In this document: positions 53,962-62,944 of the stretch, piece by piece
Layout: every line of letters begins with the position of its first letter
Numbering within the stretch: position 1 is the first letter of the stretch
Assembly (NCBI RefSeq): GCF_003148685.1
Contig: NZ_QGGR01000005.1
Location: 1-64,000 of the forward strand
DNA length: 64,000 nucleotides
DNA from: Actinoplanes xinjiangensis
GTDB lineage: Bacteria > Actinomycetota > Actinomycetes > Mycobacteriales > Micromonosporaceae
Reading direction: 5' to 3'
The notes under the pieces: generated by a model
Told to the model about the DNA's origin: nothing
What the model saw: only the letters and a program-made list of their open reading frames with translations
Databases searched by the model: none
Translations under genes and position numbers: made by a program

Positions 53962-55029
53962 ATGCGCGAGATCGTGGACGGCCTGCTGGCCTGGCGCGCC
54001 GCCGGCACCTCCTTCGCCGTGGCGACGGTGGTGCACACGTGGCGGTCGGCGCCCCGGCAGCCGGGCGCCGCGATGGCCGTCAGCGAGCACGGCGAGGTCA
54101 TCGGCAGTGTCTCCGGCGGCTGCGTCGAGGGCGCCGTCTACGCGGCCGCGCAGGAGGTCATCAGGACCGGAAAGGCGCAGACGCATACGTACGGGGTGAG
54201 CGACGGCGATGCGCTGGAGGTCGGTCTGACCTGCGGCGGAACCATCGAGGTCATGATCCGGCCGGATGCGGGGTCGCCCGCGCTCGACGGCCTGCTCGCC
54301 GCGATCGCCGCGGGCCGCCCGGTCGCCACGGTCACCGTGCCGGACGCGCAGCTGGTCGTGTGGCCGGACCGGCTCGAGGGCACCCTCGGCGACGGGGAAC
54401 TGGACCGGATCGCCGGCGAGCAGGCGCGTGGGCTGCTCGCCCACGGCCGCAGCGCCATCGTCACCGCCTGCGAACGCGAGGTCTTCGTCCAGTCCTGGGC
54501 CTCCCCCGCCCGCATGATCGTCTTCGGGGCGATCGACTTCGCGGCGGCGGTCGCGCGGATCGGCAGGTTCCTCGGCTACCGGGTCACCGTCTGCGACGCC
54601 CGGGGCGTGTTCGCCACCCCGGCCCGGTTCCCCGACGCCGACGAGGTCGTCGTCGACTGGCCGCACCGCTACCTGGAGGGCACCGAGGTCGACGAGCGCA
54701 CCGTGCTGTGCGTGCTCACCCACGACCCGAAGTTCGACGTCCCGCTGCTCCGGGTGGCGCTGCGCACCCCGGCCCGCTACATCGGCGCGATGGGCAGTCG
54801 CCGTACCTGCGCGGACCGGGTCCGCCGGCTCCGCGAGGCCGGGGTCGACGAGCAGGCCCTGTCCCGGCTACGGGCCCCGATCGGGCTGGACCTGGGCGCC
54901 CGCACCCCGGAGGAGACCGCGGTGGCGATCGCCGCCGAGATCGTCTCGCTGGCCTGGGGCGGCTCGGGCGCACCGCTGACCGGTCTCACCGCACCCATTC
55001 ACGGTCATGATCGGCAAGGATCTCGCTGA
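53962..55029 (+). CDS. XdhC/CoxI-family molybdenum hydroxylase maturation protein
   Basis: 355 residues: N-terminal XdhC_CoxI domain with SVSGGCVEGAVY (Cys54), then a C-terminal Rossmann domain (IVFGAIDFAAAVARIGRFLG, GAMGSRRT). It handles sulfuration of the molybdenum cofactor. The ATG at 53962 has GGAAGG upstream; a TTG 12 codons earlier lacks one. Divergent from coxM, and its last 44 bp overlap the end of the convergent APH gene. Confidence 0.88.
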   Translation: MREIVDGLLAWRAAGTSFAVATVVHTWRSAPRQPGAAMAVSEHGEVIGSVSGGCVEGAVYAAAQEVIRTGKAQTHTYGVSDGDALEVGLTCGGTIEVMIRPDAGSPALDGLLAAIAAGRPVATVTVPDAQLVVWPDRLEGTLGDGELDRIAGEQARGLLAHGRSAIVTACEREVFVQSWASPARMIVFGAIDFAAAVARIGRFLGYRVTVCDARGVFATPARFPDADEVVVDWPHRYLEGTEVDERTVLCVLTHDPKFDVPLLRVALRTPARYIGAMGSRRTCADRVRRLREAGVDEQALSRLRAPIGLDLGARTPEETAVAIAAEIVSLAWGGSGAPLTGLTAPIHGHDRQGSR

Positions 55030-55897
55030 TCATCCGTTCCTGCTCGGCCGCACCGGCCCGGTCGTCCTTGTCCAGGGCCCCCACGAGGATCAGCATCGCC
55101 TTCCACAGCGCCCAGCCACGCGCCCGCACCCAGGTTCCCGCGTCCTGATCGACCGCCGCCCGGAACACCTCGCGGTCCGGACCGGTGAACATGGTCCAGG
55201 CGATCACCAGGTCACAGGCGGGGTCGCCGACACCCGAGGTGCCGAAGTCGAGCACCGCGGCCAGTTCGCCGTCGGCGACCAGCAGGTTCCCGGCCGCGAT
55301 GTCACCGTGGAACCACACCGGATCGCCCCGGTGTTCCATGACCAGCGCGGCACCCCACACCTCGGCGGCGCGGGCGGTGTCGATCCGGCCCTCCAGCAGC
55401 CGCAGACAGTGGCGGGTCTCGTCGTCGTAGAAGACCGGGGGGCTGCCCCGGTGCCAGCTGTGATCCCCGGCCGCCGGGCCGCCCGCGGTGTCACACCGTT
55501 GCAGCGCCCGGACGAAGCCGGCCACCGACCGGGCGAACCGTGCCCGGTCGGTGATCGGCGCCCGCAACGCGGTCTCGCCCGGCAGCCACCCGCGTACCGA
55601 CCAGGGGAACGGGTAGCCCTCGCCCGGTTCGCCGGCGGCCAGGACCGGCGGTACCGCGACCGGCAGGTGCGGCGCCAGCCGGGGCAGCCAGGTGTTCTCC
55701 TTGGCGACGGCCGGCACGTAGCCGGGAGCCGTGGGCAGGCGCACCGTCATGTCGTCGCCGAGCCGGTAGGTGCGGTTGTCCCAGCCGTCCACCTCGACCG
55801 GCGCCACCGGGAGCCCGGCCCACCGGGGGAACTGTGCCAGGATCAGCCGTCGTACCAGCGCCGCGTCGATGCCGGCGCGCCCGTCCGCGAAGGTCAT
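54986..55897 (-). CDS. Aminoglycoside phosphotransferase (APH)-family kinase
   Basis: 303 residues of the APH/choline-kinase fold. Catalytic loop FHGDIAAGNLL (Asp199, Asn204) and metal site LDFGTSG (Asp217) are intact. Members phosphorylate small molecules including antibiotics; substrate unknown and resistance should not be assumed. Starts inside the stop of the adjacent hydrolase gene and overlaps the end of the convergent xdhC-like gene. Confidence 0.85.
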   Translation of the reverse strand: MTFADGRAGIDAALVRRLILAQFPRWAGLPVAPVEVDGWDNRTYRLGDDMTVRLPTAPGYVPAVAKENTWLPRLAPHLPVAVPPVLAAGEPGEGYPFPWSVRGWLPGETALRAPITDRARFARSVAGFVRALQRCDTAGGPAAGDHSWHRGSPPVFYDDETRHCLRLLEGRIDTARAAEVWGAALVMEHRGDPVWFHGDIAAGNLLVADGELAAVLDFGTSGVGDPACDLVIAWTMFTGPDREVFRAAVDQDAGTWVRARGWALWKAMLILVGALDKDDRAGAAEQERMISEILADHDREWVR

Positions 55898-56772
55898 CCC
55901 CGCATGGTGTCCGGAGCGGCCACTCCGTCAAACCTGTTTCCGGCGGCCGCGTTCCACCACGCGACGATGCGGTCGACGACCGGTTCCGGCCGGCGGGCCC
56001 AGCCGGTGTGGTCGTTGCTGGCCCCTGCGGGCACGTCGGCGTGACCGTAACGCCAGACCGTCACCGCGTCCGGGGCGAACATCCGCGCGGCGAAGCCCCG
56101 GACCGGCTTCTCCGGGGCGAGCCGGTCGCCCTCCAGAGCCACCACCAGAGCCGGGGTGCGGATCCGCGCGGGAGACGACGGTGTGCGGACCGGCGCGGGA
56201 GACGACGACGGGACGCGACCGGCCGCGCGCGGGGTGCGGATCGGGGCCGGGGACGGGAACGGGGTGTCGCCGGTCAGGGCCATCCGGGCCCACTCCCGCA
56301 TCAGGGTGCGGGCGCCGGGACCGCCGAAGGCCGGTTTCGGCAGGAAGCCGAAGAGGGCGGTCAGCACCGGGATGATCACGCCGGCCTGGATGACGATCGG
56401 CAGGCCGGCCAGCGGATAGTCCCGGTGGTGCGGCAGGCAGCCACCGACCGCGACGAGACCGTCCGCGGGCGGATGGTGCAGCTGGTGCCCGGCGGCGAGC
56501 TGCGCGCCGAGGCTGTGGCCGAGAAGGATCACCGGGCGGTCCGGTGACTCTGCGCGGGCGGCGGCGACGGCGCGGGCGATCACGTCGACCTCGTCGGTGT
56601 ACGACCAGTCGTGCCCCCGGGACGCGCGGGCGTCCTCCGGCTCGAACCCGCGCCGGGGCAGGGCCGTCGCCGACCAGCCGCGGGCCTCGAACGCCTCGAC
56701 GAGCGGCCGGTAGTACCGGGAGCCGATGCCCATCGCGGGCGACACGAGGACGAGCGGGGCGGGCTGTGGCAT
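55894..56772 (-). CDS. Alpha/beta hydrolase with a repeated Pro-Arg-Thr insert
   Basis: About 292 residues. Fold elements present: nucleophile elbow GHSLGA, oxyanion PAMGIG, and a terminal His in the WRYGHADVPAG region. Between the lid and the strand preceding the acid there is an insert of about 35 residues containing three variants of PAPVRTP (coded by GC-rich near-repeats). ATG at 56772 with a weak GAAGAG upstream; a TTG 12 codons earlier is possible. Coupled to the APH gene by ATGA overlap. Confidence 0.75.
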   Translation of the reverse strand: MPQPAPLVLVSPAMGIGSRYYRPLVEAFEARGWSATALPRRGFEPEDARASRGHDWSYTDEVDVIARAVAAARAESPDRPVILLGHSLGAQLAAGHQLHHPPADGLVAVGGCLPHHRDYPLAGLPIVIQAGVIIPVLTALFGFLPKPAFGGPGARTLMREWARMALTGDTPFPSPAPIRTPRAAGRVPSSSPAPVRTPSSPARIRTPALVVALEGDRLAPEKPVRGFAARMFAPDAVTVWRYGHADVPAGASNDHTGWARRPEPVVDRIVAWWNAAAGNRFDGVAAPDTMRG

Positions 56773-56824
56773 GTCCGCACTCTTCGGGGCGGCGCTCAGC
56801 CCGGACAAGGGGTTATGGCACAGA

Positions 56825-57130
56825 TCACCCGCGTTTCATGAGGCGGCCGACGGCGGCCATCAGCTCGGACGCCATCTCGTCGGCGCGGCCCTCCTTGGCG
56901 CCCTCGTGCATGCAGTGGCGGGCGTGGCCGTCCATCAGGCCGAGCGCCACCTTGTCCAGGGCGGCCTGGATGGCGGAGATCTGGGTGAGGATGTCGATGC
57001 AGTAGCGGTCCTCGTCGACCATCCGCTCGATGCCGCGCACCTGGCCCTCGATGCGGCGCAGTCGCGACTGCAGATTGTCCTTGGTCGCCGTGTATCCGCG
57101 GGTCGGGGCGGGGTTGGTCATGTCGACCAT
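56825..57130 (-). CDS. csoR: CsoR-family copper-sensing repressor
   Basis: 101 residues, a CsoR/RcnR helical-bundle protein. The Cu(I) ligand set Cys44, His69, Cys73 (DRYCID, GHARHC) is the CsoR fingerprint. AGGAGG (57140-57145 on the complement) precedes the ATG by 9 nt. It is divergent from copZ and a CsoR operator sits in between, so it represses itself and the copper genes until copper binds. Confidence 0.92.
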   Translation of the reverse strand: MVDMTNPAPTRGYTATKDNLQSRLRRIEGQVRGIERMVDEDRYCIDILTQISAIQAALDKVALGLMDGHARHCMHEGAKEGRADEMASELMAAVGRLMKRG

Positions 57131-57148
57131 GCTACAACGCCTCCTGGG

Positions 57149-57163
57149 TACCCCTACCGGGTA
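57149..57163. promoter_or_regulatory. CsoR operator
   Basis: TACCC-CTACC-GGGTA is a 15-bp palindrome of the type bound by CsoR proteins (for example Streptomyces and Mycobacterium sites with ATACCCC...GGGGTAT, from memory). It lies 19 bp before csoR and 42 bp before copZ. Confidence 0.8.
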
Positions 57164-57204
57164 TGTGTATGGTGGGTGGAGACACCGAACGGAAGGAACC
57201 CGCC

Positions 57205-57417
57205 ATGCAGACCACGACCTACCCCGTCACCGGCATGACCTGCGGACACTGCGCGACCTCGGTCACCGCCGAGGTCTCCCGCATCCCGGGCGTCAGCGAC
57301 GTCACAGTCGACCTGGCCGGCGGCACGGTCACGTTCACCTCGGCGACGGCGGTCGACCGGGAGGCCGTGCGGGCAGCCGTCGACGAGGCGGGGTATGAGT
57401 TGGGCGACGCCTCATGA
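57205..57417 (+). CDS. copZ: CopZ-like copper chaperone (HMA domain)
   Basis: 70 residues, a single heavy-metal-associated domain with GMTCGHC (Cys13, Cys16). The ATG at 57205 has GGAAGGAA a few nt upstream; an earlier in-frame start overlaps the promoter. It carries Cu(I) to the CopA exporter two genes downstream. Its expression would be released by CsoR. Confidence 0.92.
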   Translation: MQTTTYPVTGMTCGHCATSVTAEVSRIPGVSDVTVDLAGGTVTFTSATAVDREAVRAAVDEAGYELGDAS

Positions 57418-57457
57418 CAGCGCCCGGCGCTTCACCAGTCCGACCGGAGGACGCCTC

Positions 57458-58384
57458 ATGAACACCACGGGCAGGCTTTCCGCGTACGCCATCGGGTTGA
57501 TCCTGATCTTCGGCGTGGCAGCCGGGGCGGGCCGCGTCGCCGGCCCGGACCAGACGCCCGCGCCGGCGGCCGCGCACGGCGAGGCCCACGCGGCACCCGT
57601 CGCGGAGCAGCGCCTGCCGGGCGGGCTCCAGATCGCGCAGGACGGCTACCGGTTGAGCCCGGTGACCACGCGGTTGTCGACGGAGGCCGCGCAGCCGTTC
57701 CGGTTCCAGGTGCTGGGGCCGGACGGGAAGCCGGTCACCGGATACACCGAGAACCACGAGAAGGACCTGCATCTGATCGTGGTCCGGCGCGACATGTCCG
57801 GCTACCAGCACGTTCATCCCGTGCTGGGCGCGGACGGCACCTGGGAGGTTCCGCTGCGGGTGGACACCCCCGGGCAGTATCGGGTGCTCGCCGACTTCCA
57901 GCCCGCCGCGGCCGGCGGGTCGCTGACCCTGGGCGCCGACGTCCCGGCACCCGGCGACTATCAGCCGGTGGCGCTGCCGCAGGCGGCGAAGACCGCCGAG
58001 GTCGACGGCTACACGGTCACGCTCGACGGGGATCTGGAGGGCGGCGCGCTCGGGTTCTCGGTGAGCCGGGACGGGCAGCCGGTCACCGACCTGGAGCCCT
58101 ATCTCGGGGCGCGCGGGCATCTGGTGGTGCTGCGCGAGGGCGACCTCGCCTACCTGCACGTCCACCCGACCAGCGAGACCGCGCTGGCCTTCGCCACGGA
58201 GGTCCCGTCACCCGGGGCCTACCGTCTCTACCTGGACTTCCAGCACGCCGGCACGGTGCGCACCGCGGAGTTCACCCTCACCACCGCCGGGGTCACGCTG
58301 CCGGCGGCCCCGACCGGGCACGCCGGGGTCACGCCACCGGCAGCCCCGACCGGGCACGACGCCGATGGGCACACCCATGATTGA
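57458..58384 (+). CDS. Secreted His-rich copper-associated protein
   Basis: 308 residues with an N-terminal membrane helix or signal peptide (10-27), a His-rich stretch (HGEAHAA, 40-45), and two related domains each carrying the same metal-type motif: [17 protein letters not shown] (105-121) and [17 protein letters not shown] (221-237). A His-rich tail ([11 protein letters not shown]) follows. His/Met spacing suggests copper binding outside the membrane. Located between copZ and copA with a GGAGG SD; its stop overlaps the copA start. Confidence 0.8.
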   Translation: MNTTGRLSAYAIGLILIFGVAAGAGRVAGPDQTPAPAAAHGEAHAAPVAEQRLPGGLQIAQDGYRLSPVTTRLSTEAAQPFRFQVLGPDGKPVTGYTENHEKDLHLIVVRRDMSGYQHVHPVLGADGTWEVPLRVDTPGQYRVLADFQPAAAGGSLTLGADVPAPGDYQPVALPQAAKTAEVDGYTVTLDGDLEGGALGFSVSRDGQPVTDLEPYLGARGHLVVLREGDLAYLHVHPTSETALAFATEVPSPGAYRLYLDFQHAGTVRTAEFTLTTAGVTLPAAPTGHAGVTPPAAPTGHDADGHTHD

Positions 58385-60566
58385 CATCGCACCGCAGCTG
58401 ATCGAACTCGAGATCGGCGGGATGACCTGCGCGTCCTGCGCCTCGCGGATCGAGAAGAAGCTCAACCGGATGGACGGCGTGACGGCGACCGTCAACTACG
58501 CCACCGAGAAGGCGACGGCCACGGTCGGCGACGGGGTGACCGCGGCCGACCTGATCGCCACCGTCGAGAAGACCGGATACACCGCGAAGCTCCCCGAGAA
58601 ACCGGAGGAGGTCGTGGCGGCGCCGCGCGACATCCGGCTGTGGGTCGTCATCACACTCACCATTCCCGTCATCCTGCTCGCCATGGTGCCGGCCTGGCAG
58701 TTCACCTACTGGCAGTGGGCGTCGCTGGTGCTGGCCGCCCCGGTCGTCGTCTACGGTGGCTGGCCGTTCCACCGGGCCGCCGCGGTCAACCTGCGGCACG
58801 GCGCCGCGACCATGGACACCCTGGTCTCGCTCGGCACGCTCGCGGCGTTCGGCTGGTCGCTGTGGGCGCTGTTCCTCGGCACGGCCGGCGAGCCGGGCAT
58901 GACGCACCCGTTCAGTCTGGAGATCACCCGTACCGACGGGGCCGGCGCCATCTACCTGGAGGCGGCCGCCGGGGTGACCATGTTCCTGCTGGCCGGACGC
59001 CACTTCGAGGCCCGGTCCAAGCGCCGGGCCGGTGACGCCCTGCGCGCCCTTCTGGAACTCGGCGCCAAGGACGTGGCGGTCCTGCGCGACGGCACGGAGG
59101 TGCGCGTCCCGGTCGGGCAGCTGGCGCCGGGCGACCGGTTCGTGGTCCGCCCCGGTGAGAAGATCGCCACCGACGGCGTCGTCGAGGACGGCTCGTCGGC
59201 GGTCGACCGTTCGCTGCTGACCGGTGAGAGCATCCCGGTCGAGGTCGGCCCCGGTGACGACGTCACCGGCGGCACGGTCAACGCGGGCGGCCGGCTGGTG
59301 GTCCGGGCCACCCGGGTCGGCTCCGACACGCAGCTCGCCCAGATGGCGCGGCTCGTCGAGCAGGCGCAGACCGGAAAGGCCGAGGTCCAACGGCTCGCCG
59401 ACCGGATCTCCGGCGTGTTCGTGCCGATCGTGATCGCCCTCGCGGTCGCGACGCTCGGCTGGTGGTGGGGCACCGGCGGCGGCTGGACGGCCGCGTTCAC
59501 CGCGGCGGTCGCCGTACTGATCATCGCCTGCCCGTGCGCCCTGGGCCTGGCCACCCCCACCGCGCTGCTGGTCGGGACGGGCCGCGGCGCCCAGCTCGGC
59601 ATCCTGATCAAGGGGCCGGAGGCCCTGGAGTCGACGCGCCGCGTGGACACCATCGTGCTGGACAAGACCGGCACCGTGACGTCCGGAGTGATGACGCTGG
59701 TCGAGGTCTTCCCGGCCGGCGACGACGAACTGCTGCGGCTCACCGCCTCGGTGGAGGCGGCGTCGGAACACCCGATCGCCCACGCGATCGCCGCGGCGGC
59801 CGGCGATCATCTCCCGGTCCGCGATTTCACCGGCATCGAGGGCCTGGGGGTACGCGGAAAGGTGTCCACCCACGATGTCCTGGCCGGCCGGCTGTCCCTG
59901 CTGGAACGCGAGGGCTTCACGATCCCGGCCGCGGTGCGCGACGCGGCCGCCGCGTCGGAGAAGGCCGGCCGGACCGCGATCGTCTCCGGCTGGGACGGCG
60001 TGGCCCGGGGTGTGCTGTCCGTCGCCGACACGATCCGGCCCACCAGCCGGGACGCCGTCGCCGCGCTGAAGGGGCTCGGGCTGACCCCGGTCCTGCTGAC
60101 CGGCGACAACGAGACCGTGGCCCGGGCCGTCGCCGCCGAGGTCGGCATCGACGAGGTGATCGCCGGGGTGCTGCCGGCGGGCAAGGTGGCCGAGGTCGAG
60201 CGGTTGCAGGGGCAGGGCCGGGTGGTCGCGATGGCCGGTGACGGGGTGAACGACGCGGCCGCGCTGGCCCGCTCCGACCTGGGGCTGGCCATGGGCACCG
60301 GCGCCGACGTGGCCATCGAGGCGTCCGACCTGACCCTCGTACGGGGCGACCTGACCGCCGCGGTCGACGCGATCCGGCTGGCCCGGCGCACCCTGCGGAT
60401 CATCAAGAGCAACCTGTTCTGGGCGTTCGCCTACAACGTGGCGGCTCTGCCGCTGGCCGCGGCGGGCCTGCTCAACCCGATGCTGGCCGGTGCCGCGATG
60501 GCCTTCTCGTCGGTCTTCGTGGTCGCCAACAGCCTCCGCCTGCGCCGCTTCCAGCCGGCGCATTAG
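58377..60566 (+). CDS. copA: Cu(I) P1B-type ATPase (CopA)
   Basis: About 729 residues: one N-terminal HMA domain (GGMTCASC), eight membrane helices with the metal-binding CPC (IIACPCALG) in helix 6, TGES in the actuator, DKTGT phosphorylation site, SEHP and GDGVN. Exports Cu(I). Two ATGs (58365, 58377) are possible; the second overlaps the upstream stop by 8 bases and neither has a clear SD, so translation is probably coupled. Hairpin terminator follows. Confidence 0.93.
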   Translation: MIDIAPQLIELEIGGMTCASCASRIEKKLNRMDGVTATVNYATEKATATVGDGVTAADLIATVEKTGYTAKLPEKPEEVVAAPRDIRLWVVITLTIPVILLAMVPAWQFTYWQWASLVLAAPVVVYGGWPFHRAAAVNLRHGAATMDTLVSLGTLAAFGWSLWALFLGTAGEPGMTHPFSLEITRTDGAGAIYLEAAAGVTMFLLAGRHFEARSKRRAGDALRALLELGAKDVAVLRDGTEVRVPVGQLAPGDRFVVRPGEKIATDGVVEDGSSAVDRSLLTGESIPVEVGPGDDVTGGTVNAGGRLVVRATRVGSDTQLAQMARLVEQAQTGKAEVQRLADRISGVFVPIVIALAVATLGWWWGTGGGWTAAFTAAVAVLIIACPCALGLATPTALLVGTGRGAQLGILIKGPEALESTRRVDTIVLDKTGTVTSGVMTLVEVFPAGDDELLRLTASVEAASEHPIAHAIAAAAGDHLPVRDFTGIEGLGVRGKVSTHDVLAGRLSLLEREGFTIPAAVRDAAAASEKAGRTAIVSGWDGVARGVLSVADTIRPTSRDAVAALKGLGLTPVLLTGDNETVARAVAAEVGIDEVIAGVLPAGKVAEVERLQGQGRVVAMAGDGVNDAAALARSDLGLAMGTGADVAIEASDLTLVRGDLTAAVDAIRLARRTLRIIKSNLFWAFAYNVAALPLAAAGLLNPMLAGAAMAFSSVFVVANSLRLRRFQPAH

Positions 60567-60575
60567 CGGCGGGCC

Positions 60576-60607
60576 GCCGGCCGTCACCCGTCTCAGTGAC
60601 GGCCGGC
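60576..60607 (+). terminator. Hairpin terminator of the copper operon
   Basis: A 12-bp GC-rich inverted repeat (60576-60587, 60596-60607) with an 8-nt loop starts 10 bp after the copA stop. Confidence 0.7.
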
Positions 60608-60682
60608 CGGCCCGATCCGGTCTTCCGCGGGTGGAGAATGGACCGGTTCGCTGAACCGACGCCGGAGGCGGGGGTGGTGTTC

Positions 60683-62896
60683 ATGTCCCGTTCGGACCGG
60701 TCTCGCATGGTGCGGGGCGTGGCTGACAAAGCGATTCTCGCGTCCGCGGCCGCCGTGATCCTCCTGGTTCCGGCGGCCCCGGCACACGCGACCCACCCCG
60801 GCAATGCCGACCGGGCCTGTTCGACCGAGGCGTCACTGCTCGGCTTCTCCGACGCGCTCGACAAGACGACCTTCGCGGGCACCCCGGTCGCCGGGCTGTC
60901 GGCGCTGGCGGTCACCGGCCGCGACCGTGGTCTGGCGCTCGTCGACAACATCGGGACGACACCGGCGCGGGTCTACTCGGTGCACCTCGCCAGGCCGGCG
61001 ATCACCGGCGTCACTCTGCTGACCAGGGCGGACGGTACGCCGTACACCGGAAGTGATTTCGATGGTGAAGGGCTGATCGCCGAACCGGGTGGCCGGACGA
61101 TCCTGGCGAGCTCGGAGCGGGAGCCGTCGATCCGGCGGTTCCGGCTCACCGACGGCCGGGAGATCGGCTCGCTGCCGGTGCCGTCGCGTCTCCAGGTCGC
61201 CCCGGCCGGCGAGGCCGCCACGAACCAGACGTTCGAGGCGCTGGCCGCGACGCCGGACCACCGGGTGATCTTCGCCGGCATGGAGGGCGCGCTCGCCGGT
61301 GACGGGGCCGGCAACAACCGGATCCTCCGCTATCAGGGCCGCGCCGGTGGCGCCTACCGGGTCGCCGGACAGCTCGCCTACCGCACCGATCCCGGTCTCG
61401 GCCTGGTCGAGCTGGTGGCGCTCGGCGGCGACCAGCTGCTGTCGGTGGAGCGGGGCTTCACCGCGGGCGTCGGCAACACCGTGCGGATCTACCAGGTCTC
61501 GGCCACCGGGGCGCCGGACGTCACCGGGGTGGCGTCGCTGTCCACGGTCACCGAGCCGCGGACCTGGCTGGGCAAGCGGCTGATCGCCGACATCGCGAAC
61601 TGCCCGCCCTCCGGCGCCACCGCGAAGCAGCCCCAGCCGAACCCGCTGCTGGACAACATCGAGGCCGCCGCGCTCGGCGGCACCCTCCCCGACGGCCGCC
61701 GGGTGCTGCGCCTGCTCTCCGACGACAACGGCAGCGCCACGCAGGTGACCCGGCTCTACACACTGGCCGTGACGATCCGGCCGGAGGCGACCCTGCGGAG
61801 CCGGGCGATCCTGTCGGCGACCGCCTACCAGCCGGGTCCGGTCTCCGGCACCCAGCTGCCGACCGCGCCGGTCAACGGGATCAGCGCGCCGTTCCCGGGA
61901 CAGCCCGTCCCCGGCTTCTCGGCGGTGCTCCCGCTCTCCGGCAACCGGCTGCTCGCCATGCCGGACAACGGGTTCGGTGCCAAGAACAACTCGGCGGACT
62001 TCCTGCTCCGGGCCTACGACATCACCCCCGGCCACCGGCACGGCCGGGTGCGGATCAACGGGTTCGTCAGCTTCCGTGACCCGGACCGCAGGGTGCCGTT
62101 CCCGATCGTCAACGAGAACACCACGGACCGGCTGCTGACCGGCGCCGACCTCGACATCGAGTCGCTGGCCCGGGACTTCCGGGGTGACCTGTGGATCGGG
62201 GACGAGTTCGGGCCGTACCTGATCCGGATGGACCGGACCGGGAAGGTGCTGCAGGCGCCGATCCCGCTGCCCGACGGCGGGAAGTCGCCGCAGTCGCCGG
62301 ACCTGGCCGCCGGGGAGACCGCGACCGTGCCGGCCAGCCGTGGCTTCGAGGCCCTCGCCGCGAGCCGGGACGGCAGGACGCTGTACCCGATCCTGGAGGG
62401 TGCCCGCACCGACGACCCGAACCAGCGGCGCCGGATCGTCTACGAGTTCGACGTGCGCGGCGGCCGTTACACCGGGCGCACCTGGACGTTCCTGGTCGAC
62501 GATCCGTCGCTGGTGATCGGGGACGCGGCCGTGCTCGACGGGCGGCGGCTGCTGCTCATCGAACGCGACAACGGCATGGGCCCGCAGTCGCTGGTCAAGC
62601 GGCTCGTCGTCACCGACCTGGACCGGGCCGCCGCGGACCGGACACTGCCGCGCCGGACCGCCGTCGACCTGATGCGCATCGCCGACCCGAAGGGCGTCTC
62701 CACCCCGGCCCGGCCCGGCGAGTACGGCGTCGGTGAGCTGTTCTCGTTCCCGCTCCAGTCGGTCGAGTCGGTGCTGCCGCTGGGCGGCTCCCGGGTCCTC
62801 GTCGCCAACGACAACAACTTCCCCGGCAACGACGGCCGCATCCCGGGCCACGCCGACGACACCGAACTGATCGTCATCGACGTACCCGGCCTCTGA
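60683..62896 (+). CDS. Secreted phytase/esterase-like protein, two domains
   Basis: 737 residues with a signal peptide (VADKAILASAAAVILLVPAAPA). Two halves (about 45-370 and 385-735) both look like the 'esterase-like activity of phytase' propeller: first half FEALAATPDHRVIFAGMEG, second half FEALAASRDGRTLYPILEG, preceded by SDFDGEGL and ADLDIESLA. Tandem duplication within one protein is visible. Start at the ATG before the signal peptide. It would act on phosphoesters outside the cell, but no catalytic residues are established for this family. Confidence 0.78.
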   Translation: MSRSDRSRMVRGVADKAILASAAAVILLVPAAPAHATHPGNADRACSTEASLLGFSDALDKTTFAGTPVAGLSALAVTGRDRGLALVDNIGTTPARVYSVHLARPAITGVTLLTRADGTPYTGSDFDGEGLIAEPGGRTILASSEREPSIRRFRLTDGREIGSLPVPSRLQVAPAGEAATNQTFEALAATPDHRVIFAGMEGALAGDGAGNNRILRYQGRAGGAYRVAGQLAYRTDPGLGLVELVALGGDQLLSVERGFTAGVGNTVRIYQVSATGAPDVTGVASLSTVTEPRTWLGKRLIADIANCPPSGATAKQPQPNPLLDNIEAAALGGTLPDGRRVLRLLSDDNGSATQVTRLYTLAVTIRPEATLRSRAILSATAYQPGPVSGTQLPTAPVNGISAPFPGQPVPGFSAVLPLSGNRLLAMPDNGFGAKNNSADFLLRAYDITPGHRHGRVRINGFVSFRDPDRRVPFPIVNENTTDRLLTGADLDIESLARDFRGDLWIGDEFGPYLIRMDRTGKVLQAPIPLPDGGKSPQSPDLAAGETATVPASRGFEALAASRDGRTLYPILEGARTDDPNQRRRIVYEFDVRGGRYTGRTWTFLVDDPSLVIGDAAVLDGRRLLLIERDNGMGPQSLVKRLVVTDLDRAAADRTLPRRTAVDLMRIADPKGVSTPARPGEYGVGELFSFPLQSVESVLPLGGSRVLVANDNNFPGNDGRIPGHADDTELIVIDVPGL

Positions 62897-62903
62897 TCCC
62901 GAC

Positions 62904-62939
62904 GGCCCGGCGCCTCCTCGGGCGAGGAGACGCCGGGCC
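62904..62939. terminator. Bidirectional hairpin between convergent genes
   Basis: A 17-bp inverted repeat with one mismatch (62904-62920, 62923-62939) and a 2-nt loop lies between the phytase-like gene and the EF-Tu-like gene, which end facing each other. Confidence 0.85.
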
Positions 62940-62944
62940 ACACC

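Noticed and set aside
58329..62941. Long antisense frames (over 700 codons) opposite copA and the phytase-like gene
   Set aside because: High-GC third-position shadows; no family motifs, and both sense genes have full domain structure.
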